Assembly: GCA_030847615.1 (NCBI GenBank)
Contig: JAUMIR010000001.1
Location: 379,546,687 to 379,610,686, forward strand
Direction: 5' to 3'
Origin: Gambelia wislizenii
Taxonomy: Eukaryota; Chordata; Lepidosauria; Squamata; Crotaphytidae
DNA: 64,000 nt
Numbering within the stretch: position 1 is the first letter of the stretch; every line of letters starts with the position of its first letter. Below, in pieces: positions 35,401 to 50,400 of the stretch. Under the pieces are notes generated by a model. The model searched no databases. It worked only from the letters and a program-made list of their open reading frames with translations, and was not told where the DNA came from. Both the position numbers and the translations under genes were made by a program.

Positions 35401-38400
35401 TTAAAATCTTCAGTTCACAAATAGTATGAATAATAATAATTATTGTTATTAAAGTTTATTTCTAGAGCACTGTCAGTGTACACGGCGCTGTACAAAAACA
35501 ATCAAGGATAAAACAGAATGGTAGCTGGCTTGTTAAAAGAATTCCAGGAAGCATTTTTTCCACTACTTATGCCATTCTTTGCATTTCTATAGTAATCAAA
35601 ATTCCAAAAATACCAGCAGCTGACAGGGTCGGTGGTACTACTACTACTACTTAGCATTTTAATGCCAGTGGCACCCTACCAAATAATGTAATAATATGGT
35701 CCTGCCAAAACAGCATCCAATACGTTCAGTAATTTGGAGAGACCTGCAAAAAAAAAGGGGGGGTAGGATTAAACAATTGGGAAGGTCTTCCTTCTTCCTA
35801 ATGATGTAATAATATGAGGCAGGTGGGATTGGAGGCAGATGAATAGTTTTCTGCTTTCCTAGCCCTCAGTCTTGGTGGTCTATGGATGTCCTGCTTCTTA
35901 CATTTGTTTATATTTTGCTTTTCCCCATAGATAACATATACAAGCATTTATCAGTAAAAGCAAACAAAAAGTTAAAGTTTAATTTATCAATTGAATTAAA
36001 AGCAATTTGAAAACATCTTCATTAAAAAGGCAAGAAATAAAAACAGCACAACATACTGTTGAAAGCTCTTTTCTTACAAACAGTTACTTCCCAAAGCCCT
36101 GCTTAAAAAAAAATTGTTAAGTTTTTGCTTGCTGACGGATGGATACCAAGTAGGGAGCCAGTCTAGTCTCTCTAGGTTTGAATCTGACTGGGGTGGGAGG
36201 GTGTATTCAGAGGTGTAGCTACAGAGAGGTAAAATGAGATTATTGCTTCATCCCGCCATAGGAATTCTGCCCCCTCCCTAAATTTTCCTTCAGTCCCCAA
36301 ATTTCTAGTATGGTAGAGAGTGAGACACTGAAAATCCTTCATACCTAGAGCTTGTATATTTGCCGTCTTTGCATTCCCTTGGAAACTTTGCCTTATAGCA
36401 TCATAGTCCGAGGAGAGGAATAGTACTGTAGGATCAATATCTCATAAAGTGCATCTCCCTCACCTCTTAGGAGTTAAAGAAGGCTAATTTCATTTTCCAT
36501 TGTTTTACCTTACTTTCTGTTTCCCTTTTACTGGATATCCAACATCCTAAATCCAGCTAGTAGTCCCAACTGAATAGGGATTTACTAATAAGTGGGTTTT
36601 ACATAAATTCAGAAGAAGAGTTCGGAAGGTAGCATGAACAGCATCAAGATCTGGTAGTTAATCTAATACGGCAGGAACTGTTCTTGGAAGAGGAAAACAT
36701 GTAGTGGGACCTGGAAACAACCAGCACTGTGGAGTACACCAAACCTTCAACTCTGACTCCTTCATGAATGGCAAATTAGTAATAGTGATTTTGCTGTAGG
36801 AAAATGGTAGCATAAGATGTTTGATCACCACCACATGAACCATCAGGCTACTTAGATAGAACATAAAATATATTTATTTTATTAAAATTTCTGAACAAGA
36901 AAACTTTTCTAAATTCCTATGAAAGTAAATATGCAACAAATGAGGCATTTAATATTACAAGGTTTTTATGTTGAAGTCACAGTTGGCGTTTTTACATTTT
37001 TACTGACTTCATCTCCACCACACAAAATTGCTTCCAACTCCACAGCCCTGGAAACAACTATGGCATCAGGTTGCCTGAGCAAGGTGTGAGGGATTAAGTA
37101 GTACAGAATAAAATGGAGATTCTGAAAGAAAAATTTAAAAGTTTCAAGCAAAGAAAGAGGCTTAATTAGGGTAGTAATATGACTGTAGCAGGAGAGCCAG
37201 TGTAGTGTAGTGGTTTGAGTGCTGAAGTAAGACACTAAGAGACCAGTGTTCAAATCTGTGCTTGGCCATGGAAATGCACTGTGTGACCTTGGGCAAGCCA
37301 TACTCTCTCAGCCTCAGAGAAAGGCAAGGGCAAACCACCTTTGAAAATTCTGCCAAGAAAATCCTGTGATAGGTTCACTTTAGGGTTACCATAAGTCATA
37401 AATGACTTGAAGGAACACAACAACAAATGACTATAATAAGAGAGGGAAGATGCAACAATCCTAGTTTTACTCCTAACACTGGCTCCTCCCAAATGACTGT
37501 AACATGATTAGGTTTGCCTCCATTTTCTTAGCTGTATTTTCAGCTATTAGATTATTTTTGCTTCACATCTGTAAAATGATGAAGACTTTCTGAGGAAATT
37601 GCACATGGTAGTTGTTGCTGAAATTGACTTCAATTTTCAGAAATGGTTGTATAGAATTTTTCCATACTGAAATCTTACAATGACTGGAACAAATCCTTTT
37701 TCTTCAAGCACCATGAAAACACACACACACACACACACACAGTGTATCTTTCTGTAAATATTGAGTGTTCATTAATGCTCTTATCTTTTTTTCTAGTTCC
37801 TTTACAATTACGGTAATTTTAACCACTATTTCCATTGGCATTATCCCCTGTTAAAAAAAACCTAGGTAGCATCATCTGAATGAGCTGATGATTTTTGAAT
37901 AGGTAAAACAAAAATGCCTTTTCTGGCCCCAGCTTCTTTTGGCAACATTGTGCAAATTCATCTTGAACATAATCTTTGGGCAGGTGCTGAAACTTGTATG
38001 CACCAACAGAAGCCGGTTTGATAAAACATATCATCTTACTTTGCTCTGTGTCTCTCATCCTCTGGGACCAAGGTGGTGACAAAAGCCTAACCAATGATGT
38101 TCACTTTATTGCTGGATTCTGTGACGATGAAATTCTCTGATTAAAATCTAGAAAAGATTTATTAATTTCATCTGGCTCTTTTCACAATCTTTTGTAGCCC
38201 AAATCTGCAGAGGAGATCTTGCAAATGTTGGATTATGGAAACAAAAACAGAACACAACATCCGACTGATGTGAATGCCTCCTCATCTCGGTCCCATGCTG
38301 TCTTTCAGGTAAGGTGATAAGGCAGATAAGGTGTCTGAGGATCTTAGATAACCTTTGAAGCTTTGTTTAAGAGAGCGCACCCTCAGATTATGGCACGCCA

Positions 38401-41400
38401 TGCCATAATAGCTTTTGTCTTGGAAAGAGAGATTCAGCTCACAGTCTTGTCTGCTTTAAATCCTTTCTGCTAAATAGTATTCAGGAGTGACACTCTTTTG
38501 GTCTAGGCTGTTTTTAAGTTGTGGTGTCTTTTAAGTTGCTTGTGAGAAATAAATTTGCTTTGTGCCCATATACATTTAACATTATATTTCAAGCATTACT
38601 TCTCCAGTTCATGTTTTAAAATAAAATTTGTTGCCATTCTGGCTTTCTATATATGGGACCTAATCCTGTCGAATTCAATGAAGATTATGCCCTCCTAAAT
38701 GTGTTTAGGATCGCAGCCAGAAAGTATATTCCTGTGCTCACTTACGAGAGCATCAGTTCCAGCGAACTCAGTGGGGCTTGCTTCGGAGTAAACACTCATA
38801 AGATTTCAGGAAAATGTTCTTAAAATACTAAGCTTTCCAACTGCGTATTGTGCAGTTGTTGTTTTTACTGTGCATTCGATTGCATTGTTAATTTGTCATT
38901 TTAAGAATCATAGACGGGGCAAACGTTTAAGAGAGGAAAATGAGATTCTTTTCAGAAATTCCTTTCGGCACATCAGCAGTGTAATTAACTTGCATTTTAA
39001 TTCGCTCTCCTCACTAAAATCTACTTTGTGCAAGCTTGCACAAGAAAGTTAAGTTATGAAAAGCTTATGCTTGTGTGTTCCCTTGTCCAGTAACTGGTAA
39101 TATTTGCTGCCAAATCTATAATGTGCAAGGTTGTGTCTTTTTTCCCTAGATTCTTCATTCATTTGCATGTTCTTTGCTCTCCTTGTCTGTTTATAGATTT
39201 ATCTGAGGCAACAGGACAAGACAGCAAGTATTAATCAAAATGTTCGTATTGCCAAAATGTGTCTCATTGACCTAGCAGGATCTGAACGTGCCAGTGCCAC
39301 AAAGGCCAAGGGAGCTCGCTTCAGAGAGGGGGCAAATATTAATCGCTCACTGCTAGCTCTTGGCAATGTCATTAATGCACTGGCAGATCCAAAGGTAGGT
39401 ATTGTTTCCTCCCTGTCCCACAGTACTTATTGTTTGTGTTGTATTACTCAGTATGAAACCAGTCATGTTACATGTGGCTGCTGGGAATTTAGGGCCATTT
39501 TCTTCAGTAAGGCTTATTCTCTAGAACAGGTGTGGGAAATGTGTGATCTCCTAGATGTTGCTGGACAACGGCTCCTATCAGCTATAGCCAGCATAGCCAC
39601 CAATTGGGGATGGTGGGGATTTTGAATAAAAGAAACACACACAGATGTCTTAAGCTTATTATTTATTAAAACCTCATGGGACACAAAGCAACATCTGACT
39701 TTAAAGAAATGTAAAACTTAACTGAATAGGCCCAAGATTCTCCAAGTCTCTGAGGAGGTGAAACAGATGCCATCACAGCTTCTAGTGTAAACTAATAGTA
39801 TTGTTTTCTGCTCCTTCCATCAAGCCTGCTAAGCACTGAAGTATGTGCAGCTTGCCTTATAAAGGGATAGTACACATCACCCTCAAGGTAGCTTTAACAG
39901 CTCAGTTCACCAGATATTTTTATTTTTTTAGTATGTATTTCTATATTTTATGCTTATTAATTTTTCAGATAATTGATCTAGCTTAACTGTTAGATCTCAG
40001 AGGGGCATTATGTTGTACAATTTAGTGAGATAGGTGAAACTGGGGTGCTCAGCAGGAGTCACATTGGATGAAGACAATTTTTATCTGGTTATAACTCTGA
40101 TCTATAGAGTATATGGAGGTGCACAAGCAGGCCACATCTCAGAAGGTATATCAACCTCAGAATGTATTGACAAATGTGTTACTTAATGGCATTCAGACTG
40201 ACGTTTTTGCTTAATTAGACAGTGGTTGTTGAGCGGACTCCAAAGGAAGTGAGCAGCTAAATAAAAAATACTGCTCTTGCTTCTTGCATAAAATTTCCAA
40301 ATTTCATCCCAGCCTTCCAGAATTAATGCAGCCTGCTCCACTCATAGGATGGGAAACTTTACTCTGTGACAACAGTGCAAGATGTTACCTTTGCTGGAGG
40401 TATTTGAGCAGAGGCTGGAGAGCCATCTCTCTTAGGAATCCTGTTGGTGTATCTTACATTAAGAAGGTTTTGAATTAGGTGACCCCACAAGTTCCCTTCT
40501 CAGTCTCTAATTCTGTGAGACATCTGAAGGCACGGGCAGTATATAGATAATCTGTAGGAGACAAACGAGATTAGAGTATGCATCTACCACCTGCTGAATT
40601 TAGGAATGACACTAGATATTTAGACCGCTGGCTCCTTGTATGTAAAGATAACTTGGGAAAATTAATTTTTTGCTCTGTAACTCCCAGAATAAACCAAACA
40701 GGATGAGTACTGACTGCGTAATAGGACAAAAAAGGTAAATTTCCCAGGGCTTCATGTTACCATACGTCAGATATACAGCTAAAGCAATTGTATCTTATTA
40801 TAGGCAAGCAGCTGATATAGAAACCCTCATTTACTTCATTACTGCATGCTTTGAATCTCTTTGCAAGCTTCTCATAAGCTTCCTGTGGTTCTGATCTTAT
40901 ATGGACCACAAGAAGCAAACCCACCTCTACGTCTCCCTTCTCCCTCTGCCTCCAAACTCCATCACTGCAGGCTATGCACACATTTTGAGTAGGGATGAAT
41001 AAGAGGAATGGGCTTTGCAAAGTTGGTATTCATCCCATCCAAATATTTGCAGCACTTGAAACAACAGGCTAAATTTAGAGCACATCTATTGATGGCTGCC
41101 ATTTTGTGTGTCCTTTTGTGTGTCTCCTCCACAAATCAAAGCAGTGTTTGGTACAAGATAGCTTCAGGGCTCACATGCTAAGAATTATACTCACTGCTGA
41201 ATGGTAAAGACACTAAAAGTATGAGGAGAAGATGCGTGCAGAGTTACAGCATCCATCTGGCCATTCTTCCTTTGAAGGGTTTGAGAACCAGTGTTGCTAA
41301 CTCCTGATTTAATTGGAAGAGAAGATCAGAGCAGGATAAGTGGAGGATTGGTTAGGTGAGCTAAGACGCTTACTAAAGGAAACAAAAGATTTCAAGGTTT

Positions 41401-44400
41401 TTTCATCTGCCACTGATGTGCAGTGTGAAACAGCCGTTCATAGTAGGTCATGATCTGAAGCTATAATAATCTCAGCAATCCATTAAACACTCACCATTTT
41501 CAGAATGGGATTGTTTTTGTTCTTCTAGAGTAAAAAACAGCACATTCCTTATCGGAACAGCAAGCTTACTCGTCTATTGAAGGATTCTCTTGGTGGAAAC
41601 TGTCGTACTATAATTATAGCTGCTGTTAGTCCTTCTTCTCTCTTCTATGATGACACGTATAACACACTTAAGTATGCCAGCCGAGCCAAGGACATCAAAT
41701 CCTCTGTAAGTAAACTTGAGAGTTTAAAAAAAAAAGTTCTGCACTGATACCTGCAAATCATAAAACCAGGTACAGTGATTGTTTTTAGTTAAAGCTGAAC
41801 AGGTAATTGCAACAAACGTGTTAGAATACCCGTGTCTCCACCTCATACCCTTTCCCCTCCCCCTGTTTTGTATTTTGAAATTGTTTTGGGGTAATTTTAT
41901 GGCATCGTTTTGAGGCAAAGTCACAATCTTTCCAAAGTGATTGAACCTTTTTGAATTCACTTCTTTGCATTTTCCTTCTCCCCTTCGCATTATTTGAAGA
42001 GTCAAAAAATACTCCACCCACCTACTCCAGCTGCGGTCCAATGTTTGGAAAGTTACGTAGAACAAGACTGAATATGAAGACATGCCAAACTGAGCTGTAG
42101 TATGAAGATGCCCTGTATCCCAGAGCATCATCCTACCAGTGTGCAATTGTAGATGGCTTCAGTGTGTCATTGTATTCATTCTTTTTTAAAGCAACTTTCC
42201 AGGCTCTTTCCTAACCACACATCCCAGACCTTTCTTAAGAGCTCCCCAAATACGGAGAGGCTTTCTGAGAGTCACAGGAAATTGCAGTGAAGAAGAAGGG
42301 ATGGTATGAGTGCAGAATGTGATTCCAATTGTTCATTTTCAGAATTCTAGTACTTACTGGCATCTGATGTTCTTGATGTGATGATATTTATGTGTAATCA
42401 CTTAAGAAAAGTTTCTGGTACCAAATGTAAGGCACATTATGCCATAGACTTTGTTCTGAAACTTGACTTTTTCATTCCTCCCAATAGCTGAAGAGCAATG
42501 TTGTCAGTCTCGACAGCCATATAAGTCAATATGTGAAGATCTGTGAGGAACAAAAGAAGGAGGTATGTTAATTAGTACACTTGCTTATTTTGCTAAAAGT
42601 GCATATTATCTAAGGCAGTGGTTCTTAACCTGTGGTCCGTGGACCCCCAGGGGCCTGTGATGTCCTCACAGGGGGTCTGCAAAGGCTTGAAGACTACATG
42701 GCCCACCTCCTCTCTGCAGTGGAGTGGCCACCTAAAAGAGTCCAAGGCAAAGGCTGGCTGGCTTGGCCTGTGCATTGCCATTCAATGCACTCCAGCCACA
42801 AACTTGCAGGAAGAAGAAGAAGAAAAGTCTTCCCTCTCCCTCCAGTGCCTCTGAGGGAAAGTTTAGTAAATTGTGTATTATTGTTGTTTTGTTTTATTTA
42901 CTTATGCCCCACTCTCCAGCCACAAGGCTATCAGAGCAGCTTACAGATTGTTTTCAGCAATAGCAATTTACACATCTACACTGCATTAAGCAGTTTCCAA
43001 TATGTGTTAGCTAATTGCCCCCACAAGCTGGGTACTCATTTTACTGACCTACAAAAGGATGGAAGGCTGAGTGAACCTTGGAGGCCTCTGGAATCGAACT
43101 TGCAACATGGTGACTTGCGGTACTAGCATTTAACCACTGCGCCACCAGGGCTCCCTGTACAAGAAAAAAGGATTCTTGTTGTTGTTATTTTACTATTATT
43201 ATGATTAAGGTTTTAAATCTTGATTTAAGTCTTGGGGTCCATGGCAACAAAAGATATTTACAAGGTAAAGAAAAGGTTAAGAGTCATTGATCTAGGTCTT
43301 AATTGCTGCACTTCAAAATAATCTGTGCTATACCAATTGCCCAGATAACCTGAGCATTCCACATCTTATTAAGTGTACTGGGATATTTTAAAATATGTTT
43401 TAAAATATATATGAGCAACTAAAAATAGGGTACCAGCCATGTTTTTCCACTTTTATATAAAAAAAATTACAGTGTCATATTGTTTCAGATCGAAATGCTG
43501 AAAGAAAAGCTGAGGGTATATGAACTGAGTAAAATGTCTCCTTCCAATAATCATGACACAGCCAGATTTACAAATCAACAGCCAGAGATGTTAAGGTAAA
43601 AAGCTTACATATTATGGTTTTTTGTACAAATGTATGGCATGAACAATTCCTGCCAGTGGGTCATGATGTGCCTGGCCAGTCCTTATATTCGGATGCCCAT
43701 CCACTTTCCAATAATACTCTAGAGTATCCCTGCTACTTTCCAAACCTAGTGACAAACACCTGAGGTTTTGCAGTGGGAGTAAAATTAAACAAAGAATAAA
43801 TCACTCCATTATGTTGAGGCTCTGTTGCTCGTTGACAAAGGAAGGGACTGATCTTGCCCTTTAATTTAAGACATGGGTCATAAGTACTAATTACTATGTA
43901 AAACATCAAAACTTTCACAATAAAATGTTCCTGTGTTGGCCAGTATATTAATGTTTTAGCCTTTAAAATAGTCAGAACTATTTTCTATTGCAATCTCAAA
44001 AATGTTCCCCTTAAGTGGCATTCCTGTAACTATGTACTTTTTTCTCTATATAACTGGAGTAGATTGAAGGAAATGTTGAAGTGTGTATTCACAAATCGAG
44101 AGGAAATCAGGGATGAGTTCCTTAAACTGGAATTGCAACTTAAACAAAATGCCCTGAAAACCAATTATCAGAAACAGTGCCATGAACAAATTGAAATGAT
44201 ATGCTCTCCTGAGAGACTGGAAAAGGTAAGTAGTTTGTACAAGAGTTTAGGCTTTTCTCCCATGTTTCCTAATTCTGTTAAATCCAATATCTGACACAAG
44301 TTGTGTGTTGTGAGCCAAAGTGTCTCCTTGCTGCAGTCATCTATAGGCCTTGTGATGCTAATAATGTTAATTTTTAATCTTCTTGTTTATTAAATATGAG

Positions 44401-47400
44401 GAGGTTTACAGAAACTCTATCTCACATGGAAACTACATGGCAAGATTTCAGGGACTTGCTGGTCCTCTCCACCCCACACGCCGCATACACATCATTCGCA
44501 ATGGCAACTCATGTGCTATGCACAGCTATGCACACCTTTTTCCAGCAGTCATGTAAAGCAGTCTTCTGCACGTAGGGCTGCTTCACACAACTCCTGGACA
44601 CTCTGTGAAATGGGATTGCAGGGTCAGTATACATAGTGGCAGGCATGAAAATAATTGATGAAACTATCACATGTGTGAAGTCGAAGGCTTTCATGGCCGG
44701 CATCCATAGATTTTCCTTGGATTTTTTCCGGGCTGTGAGGCCGTGTTCTGGAATATTCTGGAATAGGAGGACGAACTGAGGCATCTAAACTGGGCCCTAC
44801 AGGCTAATGGTTACTCCAGATCAGACATCACAAGAGCAGCCAGACCCAGAAAAACACAGGAATGAAGAAGAAAAACAGCCACCCAAAGGGAAGGTATTTT
44901 TACCATACATCAAAGGAGTCACAGACAGAATAGGAAAACTGATGAGGAAACACAACCTCCAAACAATCTATAGACCAACCAAAAAAATCCAAGAAATGCT
45001 ACGCTCAGTGAAGGACAAAAGAGACCCTCTCACAGCTCCAGGAGTTTACCGCATACCATGCAACTGTGGACACGTTTACATAGGGACCACTAAATGCAGT
45101 GTGCAAACACGAATCAAGTACATGAGAGACACTGCAGACTGGGCCAGCCAGAAAAATCAGCAGTAGCAGAACATATTATAAACCAACCTAGACACGAAAT
45201 GCTATTTGAAAACACAGAAATTCTAGACCAGGCCAACAACTATCATGTCAGAATGCACAGAGAAGCTGTTGAAATCCACAAACACCTGGACAACTTCAAC
45301 AGGAAAGAAGAAACTTTAAAAATAAACAAAATCTGGCTCCCAGTTTTGAAGAACAATAGAATCAAAACTCAAGACTTACAAAGGAATTCCACCCAGGGAC
45401 AGGGGAAGTTCCAGCAGACAATGGCCCACCAACCAACCGTTAGCCAAACAGACACTAATGAGCCTTGCATTTCTATACCCAGAAACTAACCATTCAATTA
45501 CACAAATTTACATATACTCCCCAACAGGGGTTCACAGCGTATAAATTCCATACACACACCTACCCAACCATTCTCTGAGGATGCCAGCCACAGATGCAGG
45601 CGAAATGTCAGAAAGAAACTATTCCAGAACACGGCCTCACAGCCCAGAAAAAAAACAAGGAAAATCTATCTCATATATTTTTGATGTGTGAAGGAGCTGT
45701 GTGGGAACCCCTCCTGCATCCAGTTTACATTGTGTCAAAGCAGAATTTATCTCTTTGGCAAGGGGAATTTTGTCTCACAATCTTGTCACCAAGTCCTCAA
45801 GTAGGCTGTTTGACATCTCTCCTCACCTTTTCCTTGGACCCTGCTTCTCATCACTGTGAGCCTCTCAATATTACAATTTCCGCCTGTTAAGGCCTCCGTA
45901 AGCTGCCCCTCAGTGAAATGGACCTTTCACTACCCTTGACCTGCATGGTGTCCTATGTCCCATGACTGATTTAATCGCCTCAGAAATTATACCATTCTGT
46001 GATTTCACAGTAGCTCTTCAATAACTGCAGGAAAGAGAGATTGAGACCAGTCACCAGTTCTTATTATGGATAAAAGTTTGTAAGCATTTTTCTCTCCTTG
46101 TAAGCATTTTTTTCTTGTACATGTTTATTCATAGCCTTTTTACTCCTGATTTTTAATCACCTGTTATTGTTCTTATATAGCTTTCCACAAATAATGTGGC
46201 TCAAGTGGCTAATATATATTCTTATAAACTCCTTCACATAATTAACCAATAATGACTATATTTGAAGTCCTGCTGTAAAGATCTGTGGGTTTTTAAAAAT
46301 TTTCCTCAACCATCTGTTTTAAATTGAGCAGTGATAAGCTTTTGAAACTGAAGGCTAACTATTTTTTTTCCTGCTACAGAACTAAGCTCTAAACATTTTA
46401 AAAGCTGAAATGAAAGGGAACAGTGCTTGTACATATATACTAGAAGCTTTTCTTTTTGATCATCTTTGTTCTTGATAGCCAAAGTGCATCTTCAACTTGG
46501 TGTTCAAAGTACAGTTTGGTGCCATATTTTCCAAAGATAGCTCACAAAGTGAGGGATAGTGGATGCATAGTGGATGAATATACATGTATCTGCTTCTTTG
46601 AATTCAGGACAAAAATGTGAATGAACGGTTGTAGCCAAATTAGGAGGCAGTGGGCTGAACTCGTCGATAGTGAGAGAGAATGTGTGGCTTCCAATGCAGC
46701 AATTCACTTCCTCCCTGATAGCATCTAATAAATTTTAATAATTACATTATAGTATATGACTTGGTGACATCTATTCCTGGACCCCATAGCCAATAAACTG
46801 GGTGCCATGAGTGGAAGGTGCTGCAGTGAAGTCATATTGTGTGTTGCATTTTATGAGATGTGACCAGAGAGAATGAGCTGTCAGGCGAGTGCTTTCAATA
46901 GCAGCCACATATTTGCCATGTTAGCTAGTTCTGTCCTTGATTTTAAATTATAATAAAGATATGTCTTATAGGCGACAGGAAAACATGACCACAGAATTGC
47001 TTTACTCAAAACCCGTCGCTTACATATGGAGAAGAAAAAAGAGGTGGAGGCAAAATGCTTTGAGGACAACACTAATTGGTTGCACCGGGTAGAAAATGAA
47101 ATGCGCCTCCTAGGCCATGATGGCCAAATTCCTCAGGTAAATTTCCATACCTTTATATTTTGTCACTGAGAGACATACAGTAGGACCCCCTTATCCTCTG
47201 GGGATTGGTTCGGGAGGGGGGCATGGATACCAAAAACCATGGATAATAATGAACACCATTGAAAATAATGGGACTCCCGGTTTAAAATACCATGGAGAAC
47301 CTAGAAAATGGCTAGAGAGGACACATTTTCTAGGAAGACTCTATGGTAGGTATGCTGTTTCTGTCCTGTGGATAATGAATCAGTGGATATGGGGGTCCTA

Positions 47401-50400
47401 CTGTACTCAGTGTTTAAGTCAAGCAAAAGTAGCCAGAGAGTGGTTCTGCTCTAGTGAGGTTTTTAAAAGTTTCCACTTTTCTCTTCATACTGTTTGTGGG
47501 GAGGGATTAATGTGCTTCGTATTCATTATGCAGAGGGGTTCCTAGGCCTATGTGGGCTAGCCCTACCCAGCCCTGAAAATGCAGACTACCACCACTGGAC
47601 AATCATGAGAAAGAGTGTTGGAACAGGACAGGTTACAGGGAACATATAACTCCCTTGCTACAATAGCTCCTTTAGCTTTTAGTGTCTTTCCAGATACAAT
47701 TCAAAACATTACCTATAAAGTCCTACATAACTTAGGTCTAGGCTGTCTGAAGAATCATATTTTTCCCCATGAGACTGAGATCTTTAGAAGAGGTCTTTTT
47801 CTCCTTCCATCCTAAGAGGCATGTCTAGTGGGAATACAAGGAAAGGCCTTTTTTGCTGGCTTTTCCATGGTTCTGGAACTCCCTTCTTTAGTTCCTCCCT
47901 TCTTTAGTTCCTCCCTTCTTTTTTGTACTTCTGTTGTCCAGTACAGTTGCCCCTCCACGTTCGCGGCTTTAAGATTCGCGGTTTTGACTATTCGCGGTTT
48001 TGGGAGTGCCATCCAAAAAACTGCAACGGGGTCACTGCTCCTGGGGTGGGCGGGGGGAAGCAGCGACGAGGCTTGGCAAGCCCTGTTGCTGCTCCTGGGG
48101 GGGCGGCTGTCTGTTTTATACTGACAGACTTTCAGGTACTGGGTGCTGTTACTGATTATTCAATTATATGTTTTTGCTATATTGTGTTTGTTGTAATTTT
48201 GCAAACCACCTTGAGTCCCAGTTGTGGGGAAAGGCAAGAGAATAAAACACATAAAGAGTCCTTTACATGTACAGAAATGTACATGTGGACAGCTCCTCTG
48301 TTTGATAAAGGTCCCTTATTAGGCAGTATCCTTTGTTGAGTGTAGGAGCTCCCCATGTCCAAGGTATGACCCTCAGGGAAGATGGCACACAATTTCACCT
48401 GTGGGCAGGGCTAGTCCAGAGAGCCCTGTGGAACCTCCTTCCTCTTGACTTTGACCAAATAAGAATACTGGAATGAGAAGAGAGTGGCACCTAGAAACAT
48501 ACTTTTTGGCACAAGACAAAAGGGGGGTAATGTGTTTCCCATACTAGACCATAACCCAGAAGCTGGATGAGAAGATGGAAATGAAGAGAAGCAATAAGAC
48601 CCGAATGAGAATAAGACTGGTGGTTTATAGTGTGACCCTTCAATACAAATTACTACCATTTTGTTTTCTTGCAAAATGTCTGCATTATTGAAACTAATAG
48701 TTGTTGTAGCTAATGAGTTAATCTTCATTTTTTGTAGCCAGCTTCTTTGTAGATTTTATCTTTAGGTAGGGATTTAGGGTAGATTTTTGTTCCTATTATA
48801 CTATGTATGATAGAATCATGAAAGCTAAATACAGTACTTCTATAAAATCCAGTCAACTGCACCAAACAATGACTTCTCCAGTGCTGGTGAATGAGGTGCT
48901 AAAAGATGATGTGTCCAGACCCCATCCACCAGCAAGCCATGGCTTAATCTCAGAAGCAGGGACCCCAGAGGGGGTCCTGTTGTAACTCCTCAGCACTCTG
49001 TGAGTCAATAGATTTTAAAGTGGATTTGAGAGTCAGATTAGGAGATGATCATAGTTACAACATCACGGCTGTCTGTTTGATGCAAGAGTGCATCCACAAT
49101 GTTAGTACACATCCAGCTGTGTCAGTATTACAGAATTAATGGGTTTTGTCAGTACTTGTATTATAAGATGCAGTTGTCCCTCCGTATCCACAGAGTTAAG
49201 TATTCACGGCTTGAAAATATTCTTTAAAAAATAATAATCCATAAAGCAAACCTTGATTTTGCCATCTTATATAAGGGACACCATTTTGCTATGCCATTGC
49301 GTATAATGGGACTTGAGCATCTACGGATTTTGGTATCCAGGGGGGGTCCTGGAACCAAATCCCAGCAGATACCAAGGGCCAACTAGTTTCATTTTACTTG
49401 TTGTCTGTTATCTTGTAGTCCTGTCCAATTTTCCCCAAATCTACCATAAAAGTCAATGGGCTATTTATTTATTTAAATGTAAGTAGGTCTGTTTCTGAAG
49501 TAGCAGGGTTCTTATCATTATGGGTTGACTATATACATGTTTGATATAAAATCAACTTTCTCTTGAAGGAGCTTTGTAAAGATCTGCAGTGCTACCATTT
49601 GAAATTAGAAGTTAAAGATCTGAAAACTCAGATTGACTACATGAGAACTCTAGCATCCCTACAAGAGCAACAATATAAACAGACAGAAAAGTAAGTCTAT
49701 ATTGAAATGCCTTATTTGATTGTTTTTCTTATTTAAAGAGTATTCTAGATATATGTATGAGCTGTAGTTATGGTAATTATACATGATAATGGCAGTATGA
49801 ATAAGTAATTTTTCTCTTTTTATGGATATGTAATCTGAAAAGAAAACAGTTTTTCCACTCATCTGTTCCACAAAGAAGATAGTTCTAGCTCATTCAGAAT
49901 ATCTCTATGCTAATTCCTGCTGTTTTGTTTTTTTTAATTCACAAGTGACCAACCACTTTATCTTTCTCCTGTTGTTCTCCAGCAAATGACATTTAGAGAC
50001 AAGCTACTGCTAATTACGGAAGTAATATACTGTATAGCCATTATTACTATTAACTATTGCCTTATCCTCTGTGGGTTTGTCTAGATCCCCATTTAATGTT
50101 CTTTAAGTTGATACCCATCACATGTTCTGGAAGCAAAGTCTTTAGTCTTAACTATGAACTGAGTAGAGAAGTACTTCCTTTGATATGTCCTGATTCTCCC
50201 AACACTTGGTTTCATTGGATGAACTCTGGTTCAGAGGAATAAAAATTCTTTCTCTATGCCATGCATGACCTTTTACATCTGTACTATGTCCCCACTCTCC
50301 TTGCATGCTTTCTTTATTAAAACAGTATAGTCCCAAATATTTATCCTTTCTCCAACTGAATGTTGCTCCAACCCCCCAATTATTTTGGTTGCCTCTTCTG

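Larger units (their letters stand above)
34701..38197 (+). other. KIF18A: KIF18A intron 4
   Basis: It holds a SINE (37191-37427), a (CA)n microsatellite (37718-37742), a LINE/SINE tail near 35430-35505 ('gcactgtcagtgtacacggc') and a short MITE-like piece near 34912-34985. I see no other gene. Confidence 0.7.

Noticed and set aside
46881..47072. Open frame opposite KIF18A exon 11
   Set aside because: It is a shadow of the coding exon, whose own frame continues exons 10 and 12.
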